Shown here in pieces: positions 1-10,483 of a stretch of DNA of 64,000 nt (positions within the stretch are counted from its first letter, which is position 1; each line of letters opens with the position of its first letter). The position numbers were made by a program, and so were the translations under genes. Source of the stretch: Rhynchopus euleeides (lineage: Eukaryota > Euglenozoa > Diplonemea > Diplonemida > Diplonemidae); assembly GCA_963210315.1 (NCBI GenBank), contig OY723289.1, forward strand, positions 372,001 to 436,000, read 5' to 3'. The notes beneath the pieces were generated by a model. That model had not been told where the DNA came from. It did no database searches and worked only from the letters and a program-made list of their open reading frames with translations.

Positions 1-100
1 AGATTGACCCGGACACAAGCCCGGTGAGAAGCCATTCGGGAAAGTACGACCAGTGCCACCACTTGCTGCCCGCGTTGATGTTCCGCAGCCAGTCAAACAT
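1..100 (-). CDS. PAP2-family phosphatase paralogue, N-terminal fragment cut by the window edge
   Basis: An ATG at 98-100 opens 33 codons on the minus strand that run off the left edge. The predicted start (MFDWLRNINAG, then KWWHWSYFPEWLL) matches the N-terminus of the complete PAP2 phosphatase at 1438-2485, which has WWHWSY followed by a hydrophobic segment at the same distance from its Met. This is therefore the 5' end of a tandem paralogue. The catalytic motifs would lie outside the window. The N-termini have diverged outside the WWHWSY block, so the duplication is not very recent. The identical 157-bp element at 474-630 lies upstream, as a second copy does for the other paralogue. The start is the first in-frame Met; no AG acceptor sits directly before it, so a more upstream start or exon remains possible. 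Confidence 0.6.
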   Translation of the reverse strand, partial: MFDWLRNINAGSKWWHWSYFPEWLLTGLVSGSI

Positions 101-1437
101 CGTGGGGGAGGGCGGGGGGAGGGGGGGGTGGGACTCACCGCAAATGAACCGCAAAGCCTCCCCCCCCGCCCGTTCTCTCTGTGACACTGTGCAGAGAGAG
201 CAGGCGCGCCCTCCTGTAGGTGTGGGGTGAGGGAAGCAGGGTGGGTGTGTTGTGGTGTGTCATGTCACATCAGGCAGATCAGTGGTGATTGCGGCAATAC
301 GCCAATCAAAAGAGCTAGCCAGCAGCTAGCAAGGCTGTGCACAGGGCACGGCAGAATATCCCATCCTGCTGCAATAAGGTTGCAGCAGGATGGTTAGGTC
401 TTCGTTCCACGGGGTGGGTTGCTATATAAAAACTAGTGTGGTTGGTGGTGCATTTGGGGCGGTGGCAGAGGCATCCCTTCTTCGGCAATTGCACAACCTC
501 TCCGAACCCACCCGGCTTCGCTCTGGTGTTTCGATCACAGGACCCACACCCGCTGTGCCGCCTGGGTGACCCCCTTGGCAGCGCACCACCGATGCGGCTC
601 GCGTCACCGAGATCGCCCCAACCGAAGAGGTGGGGAGGGGGGGAAGGGTATTTTTTTGTTGCAAAAGAAGGAAAAAAAGGGCAGGCAAAGCGCATATTGG
701 CCCACTGCCACCCGCCTCCTGGTGTCTCTGCCCAGGGGAGGCAATGTTTGACGCTCTCTCTCCCCCCCCCCCCCCTCCCTCTATTACGCAACCACCTGTT
801 GCCACGAAGCTAGCAAGGGGATTCGGCGAATCAGGTTCTCGGGCGAGGCCCCCCCCGCTCCCCATGCAGGGGAGTTGCGGGGCAGGCGCTGCGACGTAAG
901 TTGTTTGGCCCCGGCTATCCATACCGTGAGGGCCGCTGGGCTGGCCTCTGCAGGCACGGGAATCCAAGAACTTATAGGCAGATAGACAAGAGGGAGGGTG
1001 TGGGTGTGCTCGGCTTGAAGTTTCGGCTTTGAAATGCCTGCACATACCACACACCGCACAGCGGGGGGGGTGCCGAAGTCAAAACAAATACAAATAAGAA
1101 ACAGGATCATTGGGACCGGGCAAAGGGCACGAAGCTAATGTAATCACACACACACACACACAGGTATGCGGAACAGACACTTCACGGTCAAGATGGGAGA
1201 ATCTGATGCAGGCTTTGGGGATGGGATGGGGATAGAACTGATTGAACGATGTTGCTATGGATGGTGTCCCACTTCTGGCACATCTCAAAGAAAGAAACGA
1301 GGCGCATTCGGCGCGTGGCATTCATAGCAATGGATTCGGCTGCTCAGCGTGAGCCACCCATGAGTATCTGAAACCGCCACGGTTTGGCACTGCCGCAAGG
1401 CAGCCCACACAAAAATTCCCAGGGGGGCGGAACGGCA
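101..1437. other. Intergenic spacer between tandem PAP2 genes
   Basis: No coding region is supported here; overlapping open frames show no family motif and include proline/glycine-rich translations of C and G runs. The spacer holds long G and C homopolymer runs, a CA microsatellite near 1147-1162, and the 157-bp repeated element at 474-630. A TATATAAA stretch at 423-430 lies about 45 bases upstream of that element and a run of seven T lies at 651-657 downstream. Confidence 0.6.
474..630 (+). repeat. 157-bp element, copy 1; candidate structured non-coding RNA
   Basis: By eye this block is identical over 157 bases to 2667-2823, while the flanks of the two copies are unrelated. Its ends pair: bases 477-485 (CTTCTTCGG) can form a nine-pair stem with 622-630 (CCGAAGAGG). 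The only non-Watson-Crick pair is a T-G wobble on the plus strand, which would be A-C on the minus strand, so a plus-strand RNA is mildly favoured. A TATATAAA at 423-430 and a T7 run at 651-657 would suit a pol III-like unit, but copy 2 lacks both. It does not resemble 5S rRNA, U1, U2, U4, U5, U6, SRP or RNase P RNA as far as I can tell. A repeat or SINE fragment is the main alternative. Confidence 0.5.
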
Positions 1438-2485
1438 CTACGCCTGCGTCTCGTCAGGGCTGGACGTGCCGCTGTCTACCTCTGCAAGCGCGTGGGTTTG
1501 TTCCATCTTGCGGTTGCGCGGCTCCTGCAGCGAGGTGGCGGGTGGTGGCGTTCCGCATTGCATGAGACAGGTTCAGCCTTTCGGCTGAGTCTAGCACTTC
1601 AACTCAAAACAAGATAGAGCGAATAAAGCTAAAAGAAGAAGGCTGAAAAAAAGAACCGGGAGGTTCCTGGCAAAAGAGTTGCTTTGCTGCAGAGCGGCAT
1701 ACCTCGCTGCTGAGGGAGAAGTGGAGGTGGAAGCAGACAACGCCTGCCAGCACACCGATGCACATCCCCGCCATGATGTCGTCATGGTTGTGCCTGTAGT
1801 CGCGTGTGCGCGACACCGCCACGATAGCTGGCAGGATGATGTTCAGCAACACGACAAACACGTTGAGAAGTGGCGCCGTGTAGCGTGTCCGCCTTCCGTT
1901 GAACAGACGGGCATACACAAACATTGCGGTGACGGTCCACCCTGCGAATGTCATTGACGTGTGTCCCGAAGGGAAACAACGCCTCCCGTCCATCACCCGG
2001 GAGTTATCCGAGGAGCAGATCGCATCAAGGTCTGCCTGAGTGTAGTTCCGGGGGTTGAAGTCGGCAAACTCGACCAGCCGCGACACGTAGTCTGGACGGG
2101 GCCGGCCTGCGAAGTTCTTCAGGGGGTTTGTGATGCACATCGCAACCATCACCGCCTCAGCGATAGACAGAACCAATGCATGCGCTGTGTGCACAAAGCC
2201 AGCTGGGCGGCTGCGCACGACTAGCCGCAGGATTGCCTCTGTCAGCAGGGCCCATACAACGGGCCCCACGAAGGAGATGAGCGGGATGGTGTTGGAGGGG
2301 AACATCGTGCTGTGCGAGTGTGGGAAGCTGAGACGCGGGTCCAGCGGATCGAACACCCCGCAGAAGGGCTTTGAGTACTCCACAGCAGCCCAGATGGCGA
2401 CAGTGATTGCCACACACAGCAGCAGCTCTGTCAGATACGACCAGTGCCACCATGCGCTCTCTGTGAACACCTGCAACGCACCCAT
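1438..2485 (-). CDS. PAP2 / lipid phosphate phosphatase-like membrane protein
   Basis: This is a multi-pass phosphatidic acid phosphatase type 2 protein, a family that dephosphorylates lipid phosphates at membranes. All three catalytic motifs are intact: K-x6-RP (KNFAGRPRP), PSGH (FPSGHTSM) and SR-x5-H-x3-D (SRTRDYRHNHDD). Hydrophobic segments before and between the motifs fit the usual six-helix fold. There are two exons, 1703-2485 and 1438-1524. The intron (1525-1702) has a GTATGC donor directly after residues SSE and a TGCAG acceptor, and both sides are in phase 0. The last exon adds a polar 28-residue cytoplasmic-type tail ending at TAG (1438-1440). Reading through the donor instead gives a low-complexity tail to 1604, which I consider intronic. 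The N-terminus matches the partial paralogue at 1-100. The exact lipid substrate cannot be inferred. Confidence 0.9.
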
Positions 2486-2666
2486 TGTTCAGCAAAGCAC
2501 AAGTCAGAGGTGTGTAGCACTCCTGCCCTGTGAGTGTCGGCGGGTAAGTTCAACTCGATTGGATGATAGACAGCCTTCCAGTCCAATGTAAACAGACCCC
2601 TCGGGGGAGGGTGGTGGAATGGGGGATCGGGGGGGGTGGGCTGGGGCTGGGGCTGGGGCGGGGGCG

Positions 2667-2823
2667 TCCCTTCTTCGGCAATTGCACAACCTCTCCGAAC
2701 CCACCCGGCTTCGCTCTGGTGTTTCGATCACAGGACCCACACCCGCTGTGCCGCCTGGGTGACCCCCTTGGCAGCGCACCACCGATGCGGCTCGCGTCAC
2801 CGAGATCGCCCCAACCGAAGAGG
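2667..2823 (+). repeat. 157-bp element, copy 2
   Basis: This is the second copy of the block at 474-630, in the same orientation, with no mismatch seen by eye. It retains both arms of the terminal stem, CTTCTTCGG and CCGAAGAGG. Upstream lies a G-rich GGGGCT repeat rather than a TATA-like box, and no T-run follows closely. Both copies lie a few hundred bases upstream of a PAP2 start codon and in the same orientation relative to it. The element could therefore be an upstream regulatory or leader segment retained by gene conversion rather than an independent RNA gene. Confidence 0.5.
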
Positions 2824-4210
2824 GACTTGCTTGGGCGTTTCGGCAAGAGGGGGAGAGACGGGGCGGTCAGGCTTTGATGCTTTGCGCCGCGAGCCCTTCG
2901 CGGAAAGACCCTCGTTGGAGGCGGGGGAGGGGCGGGCAGGAATAGGACAGCAATGTGGCCACCGCTCGTGGATTGCAAAGGGTAGACAAAGAAGGGGCAG
3001 ATGGCTCCACTCCGAGCCATCAACGCGAGTATTCCATGCGGGGGACATTTGGTTGGGGGTCAGTGTGCACCCCCTACCCCTATCCCCCACCCCACCCCAT
3101 CCCACCCCTGCAGAGCACCTGCCTTCACGGAAGGTGCCACGCATATGTTTGTAAAAAAGAAGCATCCATGCCCGCAATAGGCACATTCTTTCGGACGGTC
3201 TCACCGTGTCCTATTTTACATACATACGGCATTCCAACGTTATCGCTGACGGGGTCCCCTGTCACGCTGTATCGAACCATGGCACCGGTGCGGTGGTCAG
3301 GATCCCTTTTTCGGGTCAGATTCTACAGAAAAATGCTGCCCATTTGTGCATAATCCCCTCCCTATAAACAGAAAAGGCTGTTGTTAGTCCGCCCAATCCG
3401 GAAAAATCGTCGATAAACAATGGCACCGATAACGTTAGTAACGCCGTCTGGGGGTTTGCGGATGGAGCTTCGCTAATGCGGTGAAGAAATGTGCGTCCTT
3501 CTTCGGATGCGCCAACGGCGAAGATTGCCGGTGAGCGAAGACCCATTCACCCCCCCGCCCTACCCCACCCCGATGTATGATATTGTTAGGCTCCCGCAAT
3601 CAGTCTCCACCCCCACCCCCCTCCCTCAACCACCCCTCCCCCCTCCACTGCCGATGCGTGGCGAGATGTCAACGCAAGGCACAAAAGCGAATCGAGAGAG
3701 CATGCGGGGGCCTGGCTCATGCATTGTCCCCACCCCCTCCCACCGGCGCGGGAGGGAGACTCACTAACCGCTGGCTGGCAAAAGGGCTGCGCGTTGCCTG
3801 CACCCAGGCCAGACACATCCACCACACTATCCCGTAGGGCACAACGGCCCCCCTAAAGAACGGCTGGGATGTGATGGTGGTGTGGGGGGGTGGGGGGGTG
3901 GAGCGGGGAGCGCAGCGCAGTGCAGGCGAATCGCCTCGCGCTGCCCCAGCAACTGTTCAACACAGCCCCCTCTCCCCCCCCCCTCCCCCCCATTGAGCTC
4001 CGAGCTACTTTTCGTTGACGACCCACGCCTTGTGCCTCAGGGTTGTGAGAGAGTCCGAGGCAGCGCAGGAATGCAGCAGCAGGAGAACAGCCTGCTGCAT
4101 GATGCTGGCCCAAGAAGGGTCGTCGGGCCGCCAGCCAGCCTGGCGAAGTGCAGCGAGACAGCAGGCCGGCTCACTTCCAACTCGGCAATGCTGCCCTCCT
4201 GCAGAGGGGC
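2824..4210. other. Intergenic spacer
   Basis: No gene is supported. Open frames on both strands are short, lack family motifs and consist largely of translated C/G tracts. Pyrimidine-rich stretches around 3065-3115, 3548-3660 and 3965-3995 are prominent. Confidence 0.5.
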
Positions 4211-5910
4211 TCATCCGCTAGGGATTGGCTGCCCATGGCTGTAGTCGGTGCACCCTGTGCTGTCTTTCGTAAAGCTGTGTTGGCAGAAGAGGGGTGGGGT
4301 GACGACATGCGGGGGTGTGGGTGATGGGTGTCTATAGATAGGAACCCAGGAAAACCTCCTGGGTCGGGCCCCATGGTGGAGGATGTGAAGTGCCAGCAAA
4401 AAAGGCACACAAGAAAACAGTTATTCGGCACTACATACATATAGGTCAGGGCGCCATCAATCGACGTGCTGCATTTGTTCACAGTGTTGATGTGTGTGTA
4501 ACCGATCTGCGACCACTTTGCTTGGTCAAACGTATCCGCCTTTGTGAACCTGCCGTGTGTGAGGGGGGTGTTTGCAGCGGATTCTACGGGAGCCTCGCGC
4601 AGACTCCTTGGTGCCCCCCACACACACAACACCAACACAGCTGTGCCATACCACATCGGGGCCTCTGCCAGCATGTCCACCTCCCACGACTTGTAGGGTT
4701 CGGAGGACTTTGTGGTGATGCAGGCACGCCCGCCCTCCTTCAGCATGATGCCCGCCTGCTTGAGGAAGTCGCCCAGCATCTCACGGTGCTGCCCGACTGA
4801 CTCCAGAGGCAGCCCCTTGGGGTAGGGGTAGAAGGGGAAGTTCTTCTCCGAGTTGTGGGGGAACTGGAAGGTCAGCAGGTCGAACGAGCCGGGCTGCACG
4901 AAGGGCAGCGACTCGGAGATCTTGGTGGCGTCCACACCGGTCACCACGAGCCCCCCTTTGCGCAGCAGCTCGATTGTGTTCTGCGCTGTGAACTGATGGC
5001 CAGGCGTATCCTGCCCCGCCAGCAGCTCCAGGTCAGTCGCCACCATGTTGCGCCACGGCTTGTCCCCAAAGACACGCCGCCCGATGGTGCGGCTGAAGCT
5101 GAAGTTCCCCTCCCCAACGAACAGAATCTTCATCGCCGGTGTAAGCCCCGACATCAGGAAGGACCCATCGCTGTACATCGCCTCACGCTGCACGGGCCGC
5201 ACGGCAGGCGCCGTCGGGGCCCTCAGAGGCGCCGGTGCGGGGGCTGCCATCTTAACCCGCTTGGGCTCAGGTGTCGACAGCACATTCCCTGCTGCAGTTG
5301 TGGAGGTCGGCCGAGCGGGCACCACCCCATTGGACTTCACGAGCATCTTCGCTGCCGGCTGTATCAGCCGCTTTTTGAATGCGGCATACTTTGCTGATAT
5401 TTCGGCGTGCTTCCACGACGTCTCGGTGCAGAATGTGTGGAGCGTCTTCTCATACCCACAGAAGGGGCACGCCTCCGCCTCCACCTCCGACTGGGGGTAC
5501 TCCGCATTCCTCGCGTCGCCATGCGACTTGCCGGACACAGTGCAGAACTTCGAAACAGGCCTGCGGTGGTAGGGTGGTGTCGTGTCGTGTCGTCAACTGG
5601 TTGATTCCCTCGTGCCTGTGAGCACTGCTGGTGGATCCCGCCGTGTGGCGTGGCGGAGCATACCGTGATTCTGCTGTGTCTACTTTGCAATCCGGGCACA
5701 GCACTGGCCGGTGGGGCCTCCCGGTATCACAGCAGAACTGTGTGTGGGGTGGCGGGTGGAATGCAAGGGGGAGTGGCAAAACACTCCAAACCCCTCAGGC
5801 CCCCCTCCTCTCAAAAGCGTCGTCGGGCATACCTTGAAAGTACCGACATCATAGAAGCAGTCCTGGCACATGCTCGCATCGTACAGCGGCATCTCCACGG
5901 CTGGAGACAT
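4211..5910 (-). CDS. Bmt5-like (DUF2431) rRNA uridine-N3 methyltransferase with N-terminal Cys-rich module
   Basis: This is a Rossmann-fold methyltransferase of the Bmt5/DUF2431 family, which in yeast makes m3U in large-subunit rRNA. The family hallmark is present (KILFVGEGNFSFSRTI), followed by the FDLLTFQFPH segment and a C-terminal GYTHINT region like the family's PGYxHxxT. Five exons: 5833-5910, 5664-5737, 4652-5560, 4439-4549 and 4211-4274, giving 411 residues. Donors are GTATGC, GTATGC, GTATGG and GTATGT, all acceptors are CAG, and phases agree throughout. The last splice gives TYIFTKD near the C-terminus, better than the low-complexity read-through to 4171. Exons 1-3 encode a cysteine-rich region (CQDC, FCC, CPDC, FC, then CPFC) before the catalytic domain, probably zinc-binding. 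The start is the first Met after an AG-ended tract (ACAG at about 5918). Family identity is firm; target nucleotide is inferred. Confidence 0.85.
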
Positions 5911-7157
5911 CGCACCGCTGTACGCGCCTCAGCCCTCCCCTGAGACCACGCCGCACGAGCGCCAAGCCTCGTGCTCCCACCTGACGGCCCCAAGGCCCCG
6001 TGGCCCTTGTGTGCGTTCTGCACGGGGGGCCCTCCTGTGTGCGGAATGTGGGGCTCGTTGTGCAGCCGATACGGAGTGTGACTGCAAACGCCACTGCTGG
6101 AACTCAGAAAAAAGGCTCGATGTGTGCTACATTCCCTGGTGCATTGACTGTTCCAAAACACAGCACGCATGCCACAACACATCTTTAGTGTGAAAAGCTA
6201 CACAACACTGGCAAAGATCAGCGAGGGTGGGATCAGGGGGAGTGTGGGAGAGGCGCGCCTTTCTTCCCCCAATTTTATTTTGTTCTTTTCGTTCTGTGTG
6301 TGTCCTTCCATCAGCGGGGGTGGGGGTGCTTTGTTCCCGTGCCCGTGGCACGTGCGGCTTTCTTGTTTCTGAAAGGCTGCTGTTTTCTTCAGGTTTACGC
6401 GGCTCGACACCCCACTGCCAACACCACCCGTGGGCTGCCAGGGTTAGACCCCCCCTGCCTCTCTCTCTCCCAAACCGTTCTCTCAACGGACGAAGAGCAG
6501 GCCACCACACAGAGCACCGCCTTGAAGGTGCAGCCACACACCGCGAAAGAAATATCGCCGCAAGACGCAACCTTCAGCACCACCAGCATCAGCAGGCTGT
6601 GTGTTTCTGTTTGTTAGGGGCACGGGCAGGGAGAAGGCGGGGGAGATCCACACACACTTGTGTGATAGTTTTGTTAGATAAGGCAGAGACATAGAGAAGA
6701 GGAAGAAGAGAGAGTGTCCTTAGTGGGGGGGGGGGGGTGTTGTGACTTACTCCAGCCCCCGTCCAGCACTCTGCAAGCAGAGCACCCGCCGCTCGGAGAC
6801 AGAGAGAACTGTGGCAACCGACAGAAAGCATGGCAACCTGGGGGTGGGGGACGGGCGAGAGAGAAGCGTGAGAAAGTGGCGGGTGGTTGTGGGTTGGGCA
6901 GGGGCGGGTCCCCCCCCTGTGAGCCTGAAGGGAAGGGAAGACCTTCATGCGAGGCCTCGCAGCCCCACCCTACTCCGCCCCCACCGTTCCCACACGTTCT
7001 CACGAGGGTGAGCGCACTGCAGCTGTGAGGGGTGCCCGCCGGGGCACCCCGTCTGCCAGGACCCGACTCCCTCCCCTGGCGCTGTTCCCTGGGGAGGTCG
7101 GAGCCCGTCCGTCAAGGCAAGGCTGCTGCATGCTGCACGCTGACACACCGGGCCTGC
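5911..7157. other. Intergenic spacer
   Basis: About 1.25 kb with no supported gene. Open frames are overlapping and low complexity. A run of 12 or so G lies near 6726-6737. The part nearest 5911 includes the 5' untranslated side of the Bmt5-like gene; the part nearest 7157 would be the 3' side of WDR92. Confidence 0.5.
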
Positions 7158-8657
7158 CTACAGGAGGTCCAGCTTCGTGCACACCATGACGCGCAGGGTC
7201 TGGTCAAAGCAAGAACACGCGGCGAGCCCTTGTCTGGACCGGTTCCAATCGAAGGAGCTCACAGGCTGCTGCGAGATGGTGACCTGCATGGGGTGTGGTG
7301 GGGTGGTGATTTGTCGGATAACACACACAGCTCGGTGGGTCTCTCAGCCTCACACAAAACACGGGTCGGGTGTTGGTGTGGGGTCTGCAGGCCCTGGGGG
7401 GCCGCATACCTTGTTGATTTCGTCCACAGACCCAGCCACACCCTTGTCCCGCCCTTCTGTGTCTTTCACGACAGCCTGCGGGGGGTACTGGTACTTCACA
7501 AGGGAGAGCTCACCTGCCCCGCACGACATCATCAACTCGCGGTTCTGCGGCAGCGGCTTGGTCTGCCAGATGGTGCCTGTGCCGACACGCTGCTCGACGT
7601 AGGCGTATCCCAGCGTGGGATGCAGGGTACGCAGGTTGTAGACGCGGATGCGGCCCTCAAGCGAGGACACGATGAGCTTGTTCATCTCAATGTCCGGCCT
7701 GTCGAATGCCAGGTGGCACACGCCGTTGGAGGTGTTGAATTCAGACTTCATTTTGAGTGTGCGCATGTCGAACAGCTTGACGTCGCCGTTGTCGTACCCT
7801 GCAGCCGCCACACGCTCCGCAGCGTTGTATGAGTTGCCGAACGCAACGGTCCAGCAGTCGCGCGCCGACTCCGGCTTCGACGGCTCCAGCGACGCAACAG
7901 GCTTCTCCTTTTGCCGGATATCCCACACCTTCACACTGCCGTCGCGGCTGCCGGTGAGCAGCTCAGGAGGGCCGTTGAAACAGGCGCCGTCAAGACCGTT
8001 GATGATGGTCTGTGCGAGGTTGGCAGTGGTGAGGGGAAAGCTCTTGCCCTGAGATGCCATCATTACCGAATTCCGCCGCTCCCCCCCCCCCTCCTCCACG
8101 CCCTCTCTCTCACAAACGCATGCATACCTTATGCGCCTTCGCAGAAAAGATCGGAGTATCCATGCGCTCCAGGTCCCACACCTGCAGCTCACCCTGGAAG
8201 TTCCCGGTTGCAAGCGTGCGGGTTTCAGGGGACGCGTGGCCAAATGTCATGCACTTGAACGGATACGCCCTGCAGAGAAGGAAAGACAACGCATGCAGAA
8301 TGAGGGCTCAGCCGAACAGACTTTCAGGGAAAAGGGGACACAGCGCCTGCACAGCGGAGGCCACACCACCTGGTGCCACGCTGCTGCGTATCATAACACC
8401 ACACCCGGACAAACGGGAAGAGGCAACTCGGGGGCATACTTTTCCACCTCCTGCACCTTCTCGAGCTCACCATTCTTGAGCTGGTAGATGCAGATACACC
8501 CTGTGTTCTTCGGATAGTTGCCACAGGTCACCAGCCGCGCCGAGAGCGGCACCCATTTCGTATCGAACACGGTGTGTGTAACGGGTTTTTTCGCGTGTTC
8601 CACGATCTGCTGCCGGTACTCCTTCTTCGGCCTGTCGGGATCCTCCCACATGGACAT
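7158..8657 (-). CDS. WDR92: WD40 protein WDR92/DNAAF10 (axonemal dynein assembly)
   Basis: This is the orthologue of WDR92 (Monad, DNAAF10), a WD40 beta-propeller working with the R2TP-type chaperone machinery in pre-assembly of axonemal dynein arms. Four exons, 8440-8657, 8128-8269, 7410-8048 and 7158-7283, encode 374 residues, close to the 357 of the human protein. Diagnostic stretches match the family: VFDTKWVPLSARLVTCGN, TGSRDGSVKVWD, RDCWTVAFGNSYN, AAGYDNGDVKLFDMR, LPQNREL and a C-terminal SSFDWN...FDQTLRVMV. Introns (8270-8439, 8049-8127, 7284-7409) all have GTATGC donors and CAG acceptors with agreeing phases. The start ATG lies about 30 bases after a CTCTGCAG tract suited to trans-splicing; the stop is TAG. 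Its presence implies that the organism builds motile flagella. Confidence 0.95.
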
Positions 8658-10483
8658 GGCCCTGAAGTGGGGCGGTGCGCACCGCCTGCAGAGGATGGGA
8701 TGGAGATACAGCAGTGACAGGGCTTTGGTGAGGCGGAAATCACGGGTGCTGAGATGAGGTGACGCAAGCGAGGGCAGCGTGTGGCACGGGGAGTGTGGGG
8801 ACGGTGTGGGGGGGGAGTGCGGCGGGTCTGCATCGAAACGGGTGGCAGTGAAACGGCTGCTGCTGCTGCTGAGGTTGCCCCCCGAGACGGGGCAGTTGTG
8901 CCTGAAATATTGGCAGCGTCAGAAGCAAGAGAAAATAGGGCAAAGAGAGACAAACTCCGTAAAAAAAGATAAGGCGTTGCCCAGGGGGGAAAACAGCCCC
9001 CAGGCCGTCAGCCGGCGATGGAATTGTATCCAGAAAATACGATTGCCCTGCTGGTGGGGCCTCTGACCCCTCCCCAACAGCCGCTCCGAAACAACAATCG
9101 AAAGCCCAGGGAGAGTTTCTGCTGCCATGACTGGGTGGCGTATCACACCACGGCGCCCAACCCATCACGGCATGGCAAGCGAACAGCTTCGGTTGGGAGC
9201 GGGAAAAACAAAACAGCGCAAGCACCACGACATCAGACCCCCAACCCCCGCCGCACGACAGCTTGAGAAGCGAGCATCCTACAGCCAGTATGCCTGAGAG
9301 AGTAGACCCACGGTGGTTCAGTCTTTCCTTGGCGCTATCTCGTGCCATGCAGTCGCCGGGAGGAGGGGGGGGGGGGGAAGGGGTGGAATGCAGAGGGGAG
9401 GGTGTGATGCTTGCTTGGGAACCCTGCAACCCTGCTGACTGCGCACACACAAGACACGCAAGTGGGCAATGATTCGTCATAAGGGCCTTCACCCACTCAA
9501 AGCGTTGCCATGATATCGTCACGCTGATCACAAGGTTGTGTCGAGGGAAGGGTTGATGATATAGCACGAAATATATCCTGCAGCTGCAGGCGTGTGGTGG
9601 GGGCTGGTGGCGAGGGCACAGCCCTATGGAGGCGGTCGAGAAAACACCCCCCACCACCACCCCACGCCTGCTTGCCCTGAAGCGGCAGTTCAGCGCATTT
9701 GCGAGGAACCCCTCTTTAATCTTCCTGGGTGCAGTGCTGCGCAGCGTAGAAAACTGAGACAGATAAATGCTCGCCTTGCCAACAGGGTTGCCCCGCAACT
9801 GTTTGCGGGGCAGATGCCGGCGGCTAGAGGGCGGCATGTCTTTCTGCTTGAAAAAAGGTGGGAAGGGGGAGGAGAAATTGGGTCTGGGGTGTGGTGGAGG
9901 AGGCAAACACACCCGGGTGTGAAGACAGAGGGTGGCACGGAACGAAGGCCGCCCGTGACTTCAAAGTGCCAAGCAGCGTGTGTGGGGAAACCGGGTCGGC
10001 TTATTCTTCCTATCTGATTCATTTCATTTATTCAAATGTTGAGGAGCCAAGAACAACACAAAAGAAGCTGTGGTGTCGCGTGCCACTCTGACGAGCGGTG
10101 GGGTGTGGGCTATAAGCAGACTCACACACCCACCGCAAGTGTGCGTTCAATATACTCACCATTCTCCATTGCAAGGGACGTCAAGATAAAAAAAGACAAG
10201 CAGATTGCACAACCATTGCCTGGGTGTGCTGGGATTCAAGAAAAGAAGATCCCTTGCAAAGATGGATGCTTCACGTTGGCGCTGCACAGCACCCAGCACA
10301 AAAGCTTGCACTATTCTAAGAACAGAATGGGAAAGTTTGCTCGGATTGGGGAGCAGTTCTCTTTTGCGAATGAGCACAAGCCAGTGCCGAGGCACAAGTG
10401 GCAACATCTGTGCGCCGTATGTTGCAGCACACCTGCCATCACAGCAAAGAGCTGTGATGCAGGTGTTTCATGGACCTGCCGAC
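8658..10483. other. Intergenic spacer
   Basis: About 1.8 kb without a supported gene. A minus-strand frame of 390 codons (8740-9912) is open but low complexity, without motif or family resemblance, and I judge it fortuitous. G and C runs occur near 9362-9380. Confidence 0.5.

Noticed and set aside
4171..4436. Read-through C-terminus of the Bmt5-like gene to 4171
   Set aside because: The extension looks like translated intron; splicing from GTATGT at 4438 to the acceptor before 4274 gives the family-like TYIFTKD end.
8740..9912. Open minus-strand frame of 390 codons upstream of WDR92
   Set aside because: Low-complexity translation of C- and A-rich DNA, no motif, no good start context; most likely fortuitous in GC-rich sequence.
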